From positions 1,096,405-1,160,404 of the forward strand of contig NZ_JANCNS010000002.1 of NCBI RefSeq assembly GCF_022570735.2: DNA of 64,000 nt. Reading direction: 5' to 3'. This stretch comes from Christiangramia oceanisediminis. GTDB taxonomy: Bacteria > Bacteroidota > Bacteroidia > Flavobacteriales > Flavobacteriaceae. The position numbers and the translations under genes were made by a program. Of the stretch, positions 44,524 to 53,809 are shown piece by piece; within the stretch, counting starts at the first letter, position 1; each line of letters opens with the position of its first letter. The notes beneath the pieces were generated by a model. That model was not told the DNA's origin. It saw only the letters and a program-made list of their open reading frames with translations, and searched no databases.

Positions 44524-44557
44524 AAAAAAAGGCCGTTCGATCGAACGGCCTTTTTTT
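44524..44557. terminator. Bidirectional terminator between aldo/keto reductase and rny
   Basis: Perfect 34-bp palindrome: seven A, GGCCGTTCGA (44531-44540), then TCGAACGGCC (44541-44550) and seven T. Confidence 0.93.
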
Positions 44558-44574
44558 ATGAATCAAGTAAAATT

Positions 44575-46137
44575 TTATTTGGCAACATTCACTGCCCGGG
44601 TTTCCCGGATAACAGTTACTTTAACCTGACCTGGATAGGTCATATCTGTCTGGATCTTCTGGGAGATCTCGAATGACAGGTTAGATGCTTTTTCATCAGA
44701 AACCTTTTCGCTTTCTACGATCACACGTAGTTCTCTACCCGCCTGGATAGCGTAAGCCTTTTTAACTCCACCAAATCCGAAGGCAATATCTTCAAGATCC
44801 TTCAATCTTTGAATATAAGAGTCAAGCACCTGTCTTCTGGCTCCTGGTCTTGCACCACTAATCGCGTCACAAACCTGTACAATAGGCGAAAGTAAAGAGG
44901 TCATTTCTATCTCGTCATGGTGAGCACCAATAGCGTTACAAACTTCTGGCTTCTCCCCGTGTTTCTCTGCCCACTGCATACCAAGGATGGCGTGAGGTAC
45001 TTCGGTTTCTGTTTCTGGCACCTTACCAATATCGTGAAGCAGACCGGCACGTTTTGCCAGTTTTGGGTTTATTCCAAGTTCGGCAGCCATCACTCCACAA
45101 AGTTTTGCTACTTCTCTTGAATGCTGTAGCAGGTTTTGACCATACGAGGAACGGTATTTCATTCTACCTACCATTTTGATCAATTCTGGCTGAAGACCAT
45201 GGATTCCTAGGTCTATAACCGTTCTTTTACCGATATCGATTATTTCTTCTTCGATCTGTTTACGGGTTTTCTTCACCACCTCCTCGATACGGGCCGGGTG
45301 AATCCTACCATCGGTCACCAGTTTATGAAGGGACAAACGTGCTACTTCTCTTCGAACCGAATCAAAACAGCTTAAAATGATCGCTTCCGGGGTATCATCC
45401 ACAATGATCTCCACTCCGGTTGCGGCTTCCAGCGCGCGAATATTACGACCTTCACGACCAATAATTCTTCCTTTTACATCATCGCTTTCCAGGTTAAATA
45501 CTGAAACGCAGTTTTCTATAGCTTCTTCGGTCCCTATTCTCTGAATAGTGTTGATAATTATCTTTTTAGCTTCCTGCTGTGCGGTTAATTTGGCCTCTTC
45601 CACCGTGTCCTGGATCAGGGTCATGGCGTCGCTCTTGGCCTGGTCTTTCAGGGATTCTACCAGTTGAGCCTTGGCATCTTCGGCTGAAAGCCCCGAGATC
45701 ACTTCAAGCTGCTGAACCTTACTATTGTGCAGCCTGTCTATTTCTTCCTGTTTCTTTTCAAGATATTCTACGCGGTGGTTATAATCGGCGATCTTATCTT
45801 CAAGATCCTTGTTTAATTTCTTGTTCTTTCCAAGCTCATTGGAAACATGTGATTCTTTATCCTTTATTCTTTTTTCGGCATCATTGATCTTTTTATCACG
45901 GGCAAGGATCACCTTTTCATGCTCCGACTTTAGTTCGATGAACTTTTCCTTAGCCTGGAGGATCTTGTCTTTTTTAATGCTTTCTCCTTCTGCTTTCGCT
46001 TCCTTAAGGATACTGGCCGCTTCTTTTTTGGCGCTGGCAATCGTATTGGAGGCCTGTTTCTTTTCCAGCATTTTCGCAATTCCAAAACCGAGGGCCAGCC
46101 CAATTACCACGGCAATTGCTATAGTTAGTATTTCCAT
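44575..46137 (-). CDS. rny: Ribonuclease Y
   Basis: 520 residues. N-terminal membrane anchor ([19 protein letters not shown], residues about 5-23), long coiled coil to about residue 190, KH domain with [21 protein letters not shown], and HD domain with [13 protein letters not shown] membrane-bound endoribonuclease that starts mRNA decay. Full length for the family. The 6S RNA candidate lies just upstream. Confidence 0.96.
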   Translation of the reverse strand: MEILTIAIAVVIGLALGFGIAKMLEKKQASNTIASAKKEAASILKEAKAEGESIKKDKILQAKEKFIELKSEHEKVILARDKKINDAEKRIKDKESHVSNELGKNKKLNKDLEDKIADYNHRVEYLEKKQEEIDRLHNSKVQQLEVISGLSAEDAKAQLVESLKDQAKSDAMTLIQDTVEEAKLTAQQEAKKIIINTIQRIGTEEAIENCVSVFNLESDDVKGRIIGREGRNIRALEAATGVEIIVDDTPEAIILSCFDSVRREVARLSLHKLVTDGRIHPARIEEVVKKTRKQIEEEIIDIGKRTVIDLGIHGLQPELIKMVGRMKYRSSYGQNLLQHSREVAKLCGVMAAELGINPKLAKRAGLLHDIGKVPETETEVPHAILGMQWAEKHGEKPEVCNAIGAHHDEIEMTSLLSPIVQVCDAISGARPGARRQVLDSYIQRLKDLEDIAFGFGGVKKAYAIQAGRELRVIVESEKVSDEKASNLSFEISQKIQTDMTYPGQVKVTVIRETRAVNVAK

Positions 46138-46159
46138 TTACTCATTATTTAGATATATA

Positions 46160-46336
46160 AAAAAAGCCTGTATTAGATGGGTTTTGTTATAAACTCCTTA
46201 AAATCAAGTTTAGGGCTAACAAGCTGATCAAGAATCCGCTCTCCCGTAAGGGACACGGCACGCTTTTACAACTTAGACTCACCCTTTTTAAAGAATTCGT
46301 GTTGAGTTTATCAAAAAAGCACTAATACAGGCAGTA
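46160..46336 (-). ncRNA. ssrS: 6S RNA candidate
   Basis: A 177-nt region between zapA and rny folds into a long rod. The outer stem pairs GCCTGTATTA with TAATACAGGC (plus positions 46323-46332 and 46166-46175). The next stem pairs 46304-46311 with 46189-46196 (GAGTTTAT/ATAAACTC). Internal bubbles follow, and an apical hairpin with TCCC-GTAA-GGGA lies near 46235-46246. A T-run after the outer stem ends it. 6S RNA, which binds the sigma-70 holoenzyme in stationary phase, is often next to zapA (E. coli zapA-ssrS). Extent is approximate. Confidence 0.72.
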
Positions 46337-46356
46337 ACCTTGTTTATTTTAAGAAC

Positions 46357-46650
46357 TTAAGAAGCCAAATGCTTCTGCAGCAGATCATTAAGTGATCTTA
46401 ACTTCTCTTCTGCTTCAATCATTTCGCTCGATTTATCAATATTTTTCTGCTCGGTCTGGGCGGCGAACTGTAATGCGCACATCGCCAGAACATCCTGCTT
46501 ATCCCTAACGGCATAATTCTGCTCAAATTGTTTGATCATGGCCTCGATCTTTTTGGCCGCTTTCCGTAAACCTTCTTCCTGACTAGGCTGAATGGTTAGC
46601 GGATAAACGCGATCTGCAATCGATATTTTGATCTTTAACTTCTCTTCCAT
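46357..46650 (-). CDS. zapA: Cell division protein ZapA
   Basis: 97 residues. ZapA family: KIKISIADRVYPLTIQPSQEEGLRKAAKKI is the globular head, followed by a coiled coil (AAQTEQKNIDKSSEMIEAEEKLRSL region). It bundles FtsZ filaments at the division ring. It starts 9 nt after the upstream ZapB-like gene and precedes the 6S RNA candidate. Confidence 0.92.
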   Translation of the reverse strand: MEEKLKIKISIADRVYPLTIQPSQEEGLRKAAKKIEAMIKQFEQNYAVRDKQDVLAMCALQFAAQTEQKNIDKSSEMIEAEEKLRSLNDLLQKHLAS

Positions 46651-46659
46651 GATCCTGAA

Positions 46660-46950
46660 TTATTCAGATAACTGAACGATACACTGATCGATCTCCCGGA
46701 TCAGGCTGTTTATCTTGAGCTTTGTCTCTTTTTTATGGTCGGTACTGCCAAGCATCGCGTTTGCTGCTTTCAAGGATTGAATTTGATCGTTAGAAAGCTG
46801 TAAATCGCCTTCCAGCTTCTCATATTCAGTTTTAACAGAATCCAGTTCCCTTTGAAGTGCTTCATTAGACTGCTTTAATAAATCATATTTATGAAGCAGC
46901 TTACTAATTCTATTCTCCAGGTTATCAACTATTTCTGTTATTTCACTCAT
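46660..46950 (-). CDS. Small coiled-coil protein upstream of zapA
   Basis: 96 residues from ATG 46950 (MSEITEIVDNLENRI). Nearly all heptad coiled coil (LENRISKLLHKYDLLKQSNEAL, in part), with a short C-terminal helix (INSLIREIDQCI). Size and place suggest a ZapB-like division partner of ZapA, but sequence alone cannot show this. Starts its two-gene operon with zapA. Confidence 0.82.
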   Translation of the reverse strand: MSEITEIVDNLENRISKLLHKYDLLKQSNEALQRELDSVKTEYEKLEGDLQLSNDQIQSLKAANAMLGSTDHKKETKLKINSLIREIDQCIVQLSE

Positions 46951-46977
46951 AAGCACTAAAACCGATGTGAACCCTTA

Positions 46978-47007
46978 CAAAGTTAACATACGCTTTCAAA
47001 TATCCAA
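46978..47007 (-). promoter_or_regulatory. Promoter of the zapA operon (TTG-N19-TAACTTTG)
   Basis: Minus strand: TTG at 47007-47005, 19 nt, then TAACTTTG at 46985-46978. Exact -7 consensus with canonical spacing, 27 nt before the ATG at 46950. Confidence 0.55.
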
Positions 47008-47072
47008 TACTTTTTTTGGCGCATTTCAGGGATTAATCAACAATCCTGATAATTCTCTGTACGTAAGCCGTT

Positions 47073-47080
47073 TAATTTTG
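47073..47080 (+). promoter_or_regulatory. Candidate -7 box (TAATTTTG) of the M23 peptidase gene
   Basis: Exact TAnnTTTG, 56 nt before the ATG at 47137. No clear TTG at -33. Confidence 0.33.
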
Positions 47081-47136
47081 AGCGAAGATTATGTAACTTT
47101 ACCGCGAGGTTTAAAAATGTATTTACCCCCAGATTT

Positions 47137-48825
47137 ATGAAGATTGTAGCAAGCCTGTTTTTATTGTTTATTATTTCCACTTCGTTAGCCCAGGCACCGG
47201 TGCCAGAAGATTATTTTCAAAGTCCTTTAGAGATCCCTTTGGTTTTATCAGGAACCTTCGGCGAATTGAGGTCCAACCATTTTCACAGCGGCCTGGACAT
47301 CAAAACCCAGGGACGGGAAGGCCTGGCCGTTCTGGCTTCAGCCCCTGGCCACATCAGCCGTATCAATATTCAGCATTATGGCTACGGAAAAGCCCTTTAC
47401 ATTCAGCATCCCAATGGCTATACCACGGTCTACGCCCATTTGAAGGAGCTGGCTCCGAAGATCAAGGAGTATGTAAGAAAACATCAATATTCCAAGGAGT
47501 CTTACGAGGTTGAACTTTTTCCGGAAGCCGGAGAACTGCAGCTGGAGCAGGGCGAAGTGATCGCCTACAGCGGAAATACCGGCGGAAGCGGTGGCCCCCA
47601 CCTTCATTTCGAGATCAGGGACGGCAGCCAGCGACCCATGAACGCACAGATGTTCGGGATAGATGTGGAAGACACCCGAAAACCTTTAATTGAAGGCGTT
47701 TTTGCCTATGCCATAGGTGAAGATGCTCATGTAAATAACGCCCAGGCTAGACAAAAATTAAGACTCATCCCATTACAGGACGGAACTTACACAACGAACG
47801 AAGTAGAAGCCTGCGGGGAAATTGGCTTCGGTGTTTCTACGGTAGACCAGCAGGACATGGCTTACAATAAGAATGGTGTTTACCGAATTGAAGCCAACCT
47901 GAACGGCGACCAGGTATTCGAAGTCAACTTTGAGAAATTCTCCTTTGCTGAAACCCGGCATCTTAATCAGCTTATCGATTATGAATATTATGCCAATCAC
48001 CGAAGCAGGGTTCAGAAATTGTTCAGGGAGCCCAGCAATCCGCTAAGCATTTATGGAAACCTTGAAAATGAAGGAAAACTGAATATCAAGGACAGCATGG
48101 ACTACCAGTATACCATTAAGGTTACCGATATTAAAGGAAACGAAAAACTGGTGAGAATCCCTATTAAGGGGCAACAAAGCGAAAACATTAAAAAAAGACC
48201 AGATAATAGCACCGAATATCTGGCAAGTGCCACGGAAGGATTTTCGGCGAAAAATGGCAATATTGATATTTATATTCCTGCAGGAAGTCTTTACCAGGAC
48301 GCTTACCTGGACATCAACTTTTTGGGCGATACGGTAGATATACATAAGGATGAGATCCCTGTTCACTCGAATTTCACAGTTGGTTTTGATGTAAGCAACT
48401 ACGCCGAAGAAGAGAAAGATCAAATGTTCATAGCCAGGCTTTCAGATAATGGCCGACCAAGTTATTCCACTACTTATAAAAAAGGAAACCGCTTTACCAC
48501 CGGTACCAAGACTTTCGGAAGATATACTTTGCGGAAGGATACAAAAGCGCCCGATGTGAGACCCGTGAATTTTTATGACGGGCAATGGATCTCTTCGAAC
48601 GAAACACTGAAAGTCAAAATATCAGACGATCTTTCGGGGATCAATTCATACCGCGCAACCGTTAACGGAAAGTTTATCCTGATGGAATACGAATACAAGA
48701 ACAATACGCTTACCCATCATTTTGATGACGGGGTGGTGACCGATACCGAAAATGACCTGAAGGTGATCGTGACCGATAATGTGGGAAATACCACCACTTA
48801 TAACGCGAAGTTCTTCAGAAAATAA
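47137..48825 (+). CDS. M23 family metallopeptidase, exported
   Basis: 562 residues with a signal peptide ending TSLAQ. The LytM/M23 zinc peptidase domain covers about residues 30-180: HFHSGLDIK (His, Asp ligands), YGYGKALYIQHPNGYTTVYAHL, and GPHLHFEIRDG (His). It is expected to cut peptidoglycan cross-links or to be a regulator of such enzymes. The remaining C-terminal half (about 190-562) is beta-rich, with Ig-like segments such as DTKAPDVRPVNFYDGQWIS. Monocistronic. Confidence 0.9.
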   Translation: MKIVASLFLLFIISTSLAQAPVPEDYFQSPLEIPLVLSGTFGELRSNHFHSGLDIKTQGREGLAVLASAPGHISRINIQHYGYGKALYIQHPNGYTTVYAHLKELAPKIKEYVRKHQYSKESYEVELFPEAGELQLEQGEVIAYSGNTGGSGGPHLHFEIRDGSQRPMNAQMFGIDVEDTRKPLIEGVFAYAIGEDAHVNNAQARQKLRLIPLQDGTYTTNEVEACGEIGFGVSTVDQQDMAYNKNGVYRIEANLNGDQVFEVNFEKFSFAETRHLNQLIDYEYYANHRSRVQKLFREPSNPLSIYGNLENEGKLNIKDSMDYQYTIKVTDIKGNEKLVRIPIKGQQSENIKKRPDNSTEYLASATEGFSAKNGNIDIYIPAGSLYQDAYLDINFLGDTVDIHKDEIPVHSNFTVGFDVSNYAEEEKDQMFIARLSDNGRPSYSTTYKKGNRFTTGTKTFGRYTLRKDTKAPDVRPVNFYDGQWISSNETLKVKISDDLSGINSYRATVNGKFILMEYEYKNNTLTHHFDDGVVTDTENDLKVIVTDNVGNTTTYNAKFFRK

Positions 48826-48837
48826 TATTCAAATTGT

Positions 48838-48856
48838 CACCCTGAACTCGTTTCAG
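48838..48856. repeat. Short REP-like palindrome
   Basis: CCCTGAACTCGTTTCAGGG: CCCTGAA and TTCAGGG flank CTCGT. Its context GTCACCCTGAACTCGTTTC is a form commonly met in Bacteroidota intergenic regions. It lies 13 nt after the M23 stop. Confidence 0.6.
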
Positions 48857-48915
48857 GGTCTCTAAAATGAAACTGAAATTTCCGAAGCTTAGTAAAGAGT
48901 AAGCATACAAATAAA

Positions 48916-48943
48916 AAAAGCTGAACCGGTTGGTTCAGCTTTT
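48916..48943. terminator. Bidirectional terminator of M23 gene and cysteine desulfurase
   Basis: Perfect 12-bp stem AAAAGCTGAACC (48916-48927) with GGTTCAGCTTTT (48932-48943), loop GGTT. Confidence 0.92.
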
Positions 48944-48969
48944 TAGTTTACTATAGAATTGGATTCGAC

Positions 48970-50118
48970 CTAAGTCTCGATGAATTCCTTTAAGGTCTTC
49001 ACCACGTAGTCGATCTCCTCTTTGGTATTATATCTCGAAAATGAGAATCTAATTGAAGGTTTTTTCAGGTCTTCTTCCGGAAGAAAAGCGCTTAAAACAT
49101 GTGAACCCTTGTCACTTCCACTCTGGCAGGCACTCCCTTTGGAACAGGCGATCCCTTTCAAATCCAGTTGAAACAACAACATCAGGGCTTTCTCTGCACT
49201 CACCGGCAGGCAAACATTGATCAATGTATAAGTGGATTTTTCAGGATTGGTACATTCCCCGTTGAATTTTACACCGGGAATGCTGGCTTTTAACTCGCTG
49301 ATGAAATGCTGCTTCAGCGAATGTACATATTCGCGCTCTTCGTCGATATTTTCATAAGCCAGTTTTAAGGACTCCTCCAAACCAACGATATTATGAACTC
49401 CTTCGGTTCCTGCACGGTGACCTCTCTCCTGCTCTCCTCCAAAGATCAGTGGTTTTAAACCTGAATTCTTTCTTACAAAAGCAAAACCAACTCCCTTAGG
49501 CCCATGAAATTTATGAGCACTTACAGCAGTAAAATCAACAGGAATTTCAGCAAGATCTACTTTAAAATGACCTATGGACTGTACAGTATCTGAATGAAAT
49601 AAGGCCCCATAAGATTTGATAAGATCGGCCGTTTTCTTAAGATCAATCATATTGCCAATCTCGTTGTTCACGTGCATCAAACTTACCAGGGTTTTCTTAT
49701 CGGAGGTTTTCAGGCGGTTTTCCAGGTCTGAAAGCCTGATATTTCCTTTTTCATCAAGATCTACATATTCGATCTCCACATCATAACATTCCTGCAACTG
49801 GTTAACGGTATAAAGAACCGCATGATGCTCGATTTTTGAGGTAATGATACGTTCAACTCCGAGGTCTCGAACAGCAGAGTTCAGGGCCAGGTTATCGGCT
49901 TCGGTTCCACCAGAAGTAAAAACGATTTCAGACGCCTTCGCATTCAGGATACCGGCTACCGTTTTACGAGCCTGCTCGATCAAGGATTTAGATGATCTTC
50001 CATAACTATGGGTAGAAGAAGGGTTTCCGTAATTATCTTTTAAAACCCGTGTCATTTTATCTACCACTTCCCCTCGAATCTGAGTGGTTGCTGCCGAATC
50101 GAAATAAACGTTTTTCAT
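48970..50118 (-). CDS. Cysteine desulfurase (NifS/IscS family)
   Basis: 382 residues from ATG 50118 (MKNVYFDSAATTQI); a TTG 9 nt upstream is unneeded. A PLP enzyme that moves sulfur from cysteine to Fe-S cluster or tRNA-thiolation acceptors. FDSAATT near the start, TSGGTEADNLAL, SAHKFHGPKGVGF with the PLP Lys, and the active-site Cys in GIACSKGSACQSGS. No isc or suf genes are adjacent, so the partner is unknown. Confidence 0.94.
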   Translation of the reverse strand: MKNVYFDSAATTQIRGEVVDKMTRVLKDNYGNPSSTHSYGRSSKSLIEQARKTVAGILNAKASEIVFTSGGTEADNLALNSAVRDLGVERIITSKIEHHAVLYTVNQLQECYDVEIEYVDLDEKGNIRLSDLENRLKTSDKKTLVSLMHVNNEIGNMIDLKKTADLIKSYGALFHSDTVQSIGHFKVDLAEIPVDFTAVSAHKFHGPKGVGFAFVRKNSGLKPLIFGGEQERGHRAGTEGVHNIVGLEESLKLAYENIDEEREYVHSLKQHFISELKASIPGVKFNGECTNPEKSTYTLINVCLPVSAEKALMLLFQLDLKGIACSKGSACQSGSDKGSHVLSAFLPEEDLKKPSIRFSFSRYNTKEEIDYVVKTLKEFIET

Positions 50119-50124
50119 AGGCGG

Positions 50125-50132
50125 CAAAAATA
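50125..50132 (-). promoter_or_regulatory. Candidate -7 box (TATTTTTG) of the cysteine desulfurase gene
   Basis: Exact TAnnTTTG on the minus strand, ending only 6 nt before the ATG at 50118. The start point would fall at or beside the start codon, which suggests a leaderless mRNA. Confidence 0.4.
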
Positions 50133-50182
50133 AAGTAAATAAAATAATTTCCCACTTCTCTTCTGTATAAGTTTGATTCCTT

Positions 50183-50190
50183 TATTTTTG
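50183..50190 (+). promoter_or_regulatory. Candidate -7 box (TATTTTTG) of the TSP3 lipoprotein gene
   Basis: Exact TAnnTTTG, 17 nt before the ATG at 50208. No -33 TTG at normal spacing. Confidence 0.35.
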
Positions 50191-50207
50191 TTGCAAAAGC
50201 ATCCTGA

Positions 50208-51233
50208 ATGAAACGATTATTCCTGGCAATTTCAATACTCATTTTCCTGAATTCCTGTGATGATGGAGACCTGATCGTGACCAGTTTTGATTTCGAAGAC
50301 AGTAACCTTGATTTTTGCAATGGACCGAATAAAAGTGTATTCTATGCGGTAAATTCCCAGGATGTTTTTGAAAGCTTTTCGCTGGAAATAAACAATAGCC
50401 AGCTGGATCTGGATGAAGATGGAGATCTTATTCCCGGAGATCCTTCCGGTGCCCCTGTAAGCATCCAATTAAATAACAACAACAGGGTGGTTTACAGGAT
50501 CTACAACACCAGTCTTCCTTCAGGGGCCAACAACTACTTTTGCAGTGTGGTTCCTCCAAGCTCTCCCCAGGTGATCGAGGAATGGGTAAGCGGCACGGGC
50601 GGAACGGTGACCATTCGCACTTTGTTTGCAGATGAAACCGGCAGCGCCGACTCCGATGGAGACGGGCTCACCAACCTCGAGGAAGGATGGAATGTAGAAT
50701 TGAGGGATCTACCAGATACTGATTCTGATGGTATCCCAGACTACCTGGATGTGGATGATGATGGGGACAACGTTCTTACCAGAGTTGAATTGACAAATGG
50801 AAATGATGATCCTTTAAACGAGGATGGGTATCCCGATAATGATGAAGATGGTATCCCGAATTACCTTGATGAAGACGATGATGGAGATGGTGTCCCAACC
50901 CGTTTGGAAGTAACAGAAGAAAATCCAGAAAATCCATCTCTTTTTCAAACGGCAGAAGGAATTCCTAATTACCTGAATCCTGAACAAACCCAAAGCTTCG
51001 AACACGATGAATATATTAATCACAATATCACCCGTGCCTACCGTTACCAGGTGATTATCGATGACCTAAGTTTGACCAACCAGGATGGTTCCGGGGAAAC
51101 GATTCGATATGAAACCTATAACCTTGGCTCATATGCGCAGGGCGGGGTATTATTTGAATTATGCCCGTCCCAGGATCCTGAATGCAATGACGACGAAACC
51201 GAAGAAGAGCCTGAAGGCGAAGAAGAAAATTAA
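50208..51233 (+). CDS. Surface lipoprotein with thrombospondin type 3 calcium repeats
   Basis: 341 residues. Lipoprotein signal with Cys17 followed by DDGD, an acidic surface-export patch. The middle (about residues 145-260) has thrombospondin type 3-like Ca-binding repeats: DSDGDGLTNLEEG, DTDSDGIPDYLDVDDDGD, DNDEDGIPNYLDEDDDGDG. The C-terminus is a run of acidic residues. It likely binds Ca at the cell surface. Ligand unknown. Its stop codon abuts that of the convergent Smr gene. Confidence 0.88.
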   Translation: MKRLFLAISILIFLNSCDDGDLIVTSFDFEDSNLDFCNGPNKSVFYAVNSQDVFESFSLEINNSQLDLDEDGDLIPGDPSGAPVSIQLNNNNRVVYRIYNTSLPSGANNYFCSVVPPSSPQVIEEWVSGTGGTVTIRTLFADETGSADSDGDGLTNLEEGWNVELRDLPDTDSDGIPDYLDVDDDGDNVLTRVELTNGNDDPLNEDGYPDNDEDGIPNYLDEDDDGDGVPTRLEVTEENPENPSLFQTAEGIPNYLNPEQTQSFEHDEYINHNITRAYRYQVIIDDLSLTNQDGSGETIRYETYNLGSYAQGGVLFELCPSQDPECNDDETEEEPEGEEEN

Positions 51234-51782
51234 TCAGGCATTCTGGAAAATATAAACCTCGGTGGCACCCAGGCCATATTTCTGGTAATCGGCATCATAG
51301 AATTTAACATTAGCATACCTGCCTAACAGGTATTCCAGCTCCATTTTTAGCACACCTTCTCCAACCCCGTGAATAAAAACGATGCGCTGGATGCGTTTGC
51401 GAATGGCAAATTCCAGTTTGTGCCTGGCCGTATCCAACTGCAGATTCAGAATTTCATGATTGCTCATTCCCTTGGATGATTTTATCAACTGATTAACATG
51501 AAGATCAACCTCCATGGGTGGTTGCTGCTTATCCTTGGTTCTTAGCGGACGTGATTTTGGCTTTTTGGGCACCGATTTCTCTTTCAGGATTTCATCGAGA
51601 TCGATCTGTTCCTGGCTAAGATCCTCGATTTCATCTGAAATTTTAACCAGCTCGTTTTTAGGAAACGTCATGATAAAACCCTCGTCGGTTTTGATCTGAA
51701 CTTCATCTCCATTCACCTTTTCTACGCGACCACTAAGCTCATCATCCAGCAATTCTACTTTATCTCCTGGTTCAAAATCCAT
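51234..51782 (-). CDS. Smr-domain protein (DUF2027-type)
   Basis: 182 residues. N-terminal SH3-like segment (FEPGDKVELLDDELSGRVEKV) and C-terminal Smr domain with VDLHVNQLI and FIHGVGEGVLKMELE, the DLH and HGxG motifs of the Smr nuclease of MutS2. It may be a nucleic-acid-binding or nicking factor. The stop abuts that of the preceding convergent gene. The small membrane gene lies 8 nt upstream on the same strand. Confidence 0.9.
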   Translation of the reverse strand: MDFEPGDKVELLDDELSGRVEKVNGDEVQIKTDEGFIMTFPKNELVKISDEIEDLSQEQIDLDEILKEKSVPKKPKSRPLRTKDKQQPPMEVDLHVNQLIKSSKGMSNHEILNLQLDTARHKLEFAIRKRIQRIVFIHGVGEGVLKMELEYLLGRYANVKFYDADYQKYGLGATEVYIFQNA

Positions 51783-51790
51783 GATTCGCT

Positions 51791-51994
51791 TTATTTATTT
51801 TCAGCATCCTCCTCGTGATCATCTTTAGTGGCTACCCAAAAATTGGTGGCCCTGTACAATCCTAACATAATGATCACCAGACCGATGATCTTAAAATATG
51901 GACTTATATCCTCCCCGGTTAATGTATAAATAAGAATTCCTGCTCCAACCACGATCAGGATCGTGTTCAACACCTGTGAATTATTCATTTTCAA
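51791..51994 (-). CDS. Small two-helix membrane protein
   Basis: 67 residues. Two hydrophobic segments (LNTILIVVGAGILIYTL and IIGLVIIMLGLYRAT) and a charged C-terminal tail (KDDHEEDAENK). Predicted inner-membrane protein of unknown function. 8 nt upstream of the Smr gene, so probably one operon. Confidence 0.78.
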   Translation of the reverse strand: MKMNNSQVLNTILIVVGAGILIYTLTGEDISPYFKIIGLVIIMLGLYRATNFWVATKDDHEEDAENK

Positions 51995-52054
51995 CGATTT
52001 ATACTTAAAACACCACCTAACTAAGTGCTTTATTTGCTAATTTCAGGCAAATTT

Positions 52055-53809
52055 ATGGCTTTCATGAAGCTTCCTCTGCTTTTTTTAATGATTTTTAGTT
52101 TTTGTAGCTCAACGGCTCAACTATATATTTCGCCTTCAGAACATGAAGATAGTTATCTGTATGTTCGGGACCGGCTGTTATTTGTTAAGAATGAAATTCA
52201 TTTAACCGAAAATAAAAAGAAGGAAACTGCCGCAAGTATCTACCTGCGCAAGGATGCGCAGTTATTACAGGTTGATAAACCGCGGAATAACAATACGGGT
52301 GACGGTAGTCTTTCTGTATTTCAAACAGGAACCTCCAACGCCTATGATTATAATTACTGGGGCCTTCCAGTAGCTGTAAATGGCAATTCTGACAAGCTCA
52401 GCGATATTATATTCGATCCAGCAGGCCCAACCGTGAGTAGGAATTCTCATTTGATCTCGGCACTTGACGGGAAGTCCAGTCCGCTCAGCATCTCTAACCG
52501 ATGGCTGTATAGCTTTTCGGGGACCAATTATTCTCACTGGATTTCCCTGGGTCACCACTTCAGTTTAAAACCAGGTGAAGGTTTTACCATGAAAGGCGTA
52601 AACGGCGAGAACCTAACGGAGATAGAGGGAATTCCGGTTAATCCCGGCTCTGCACAAACCTATGATTTCAGGGGAATTCCGAATGATGGTACAATTGAAT
52701 TAGCTATTACAGCAGACCAATTGCTCCTTGTAGGAAATCCATATCCTTCTGCTCTAAACCTGGACAGGTTTCTAATCGATAATAAATCCATTACCGGGAT
52801 TGCTTATTTCTGGGACTCCAAACCTGGTGGAACATCTCATTACCTGGCCGATTACGAAGGTGGTTACGGAACCTATTCTCCGGGTGCCGGCATCTATGTT
52901 CCGGCCGTATTCCGAAAACAAACAGGCGAAGAAACCGGTGAAGCCGGCAGTTATATAGCCAGGCAGGTTAGCCCGGTTGCCCAGGGTTTTATGGTTAAGG
53001 GTAAAAATAACGGAAAAATTATTTTCCAGAACTCCCACAGGCTCTACCAAAAACAGGAAAAAAATGTCTCGGAATTCAAATCTCCGGAAACGAACATCCC
53101 TGCCATTCGATTGAGCATTGAAATGGATTCGGTTTATACCAGGCAACTGGTTCTCGCTTTCCGAAGTGACTCCAGTAAGGATGAAGATCACGCCATGGAT
53201 GCCAGGAAACTGGACGAAACCGCGGCTGATGTGAGCTGGGATCTTTCCGGGGAAAAATTCGTTATCAATGTTCGGCCAAAGGTTGATGAAGAATTAATCC
53301 CGTTAAAAATAGCCCTGGAAAAAGAAACCGAACTGAAGTTCTACATTCAGGAACTCCGGTATTTCGATCCTGACAGGATATTTTTATACGACTCTAAAGA
53401 CGACCTGTATTTTGGGATCAAAACAGGTTATCTAAAACTGAAACTGCCGGCAGGAAACTATTCCGACCGGTTTTTTATCAGTTTCCTTGAAAAACTTCCC
53501 CCTGTAACGACCACCGACCAGGCCGGAGAAACTTTCAAGTCTAAACCTCCTAATGTTTTGCTGAACACTATTGACATCTACCAGAATAACAGGCAGGAAC
53601 AATTAGAAGTGAAGATACTTTATGATACAGGCCTGGAATCGGTTCAGCTATTCGATCTCAATGGCAAGCTAATCTTTAAGCAAAACCTGAAGGATAATCC
53701 AAAAGAATTTAATTTTTCAACAGGAAAATTGAGTCCGGCTGTTTATATTGCTAAGGTCAAAACGAGCGATAACAAGGAACTCACTAAAAAGATTGCTGTA
53801 AAGAATTGA
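52055..53809 (+). CDS. T9SS type A cargo protein
   Basis: 584 residues from ATG 52055 (MAFMKLPLLFLM); ATG 52064 is equally plausible, both giving a signal peptide ending SSTAQ. The body has no recognised domain and is beta-rich (LLVGNPYPSALNLDRF is a motif of repeated occurrence in flavobacterial surface proteins). The C-terminus, LLNTIDIYQNN...VQLFDLNGKLIFKQNL...PAVYIAKVKTSDNKELTKKI, is a Por secretion (type A) sorting domain. Exported by T9SS to the surface or medium. The DUF2752 gene overlaps its stop. Confidence 0.87.
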   Translation: MAFMKLPLLFLMIFSFCSSTAQLYISPSEHEDSYLYVRDRLLFVKNEIHLTENKKKETAASIYLRKDAQLLQVDKPRNNNTGDGSLSVFQTGTSNAYDYNYWGLPVAVNGNSDKLSDIIFDPAGPTVSRNSHLISALDGKSSPLSISNRWLYSFSGTNYSHWISLGHHFSLKPGEGFTMKGVNGENLTEIEGIPVNPGSAQTYDFRGIPNDGTIELAITADQLLLVGNPYPSALNLDRFLIDNKSITGIAYFWDSKPGGTSHYLADYEGGYGTYSPGAGIYVPAVFRKQTGEETGEAGSYIARQVSPVAQGFMVKGKNNGKIIFQNSHRLYQKQEKNVSEFKSPETNIPAIRLSIEMDSVYTRQLVLAFRSDSSKDEDHAMDARKLDETAADVSWDLSGEKFVINVRPKVDEELIPLKIALEKETELKFYIQELRYFDPDRIFLYDSKDDLYFGIKTGYLKLKLPAGNYSDRFFISFLEKLPPVTTTDQAGETFKSKPPNVLLNTIDIYQNNRQEQLEVKILYDTGLESVQLFDLNGKLIFKQNLKDNPKEFNFSTGKLSPAVYIAKVKTSDNKELTKKIAVKN

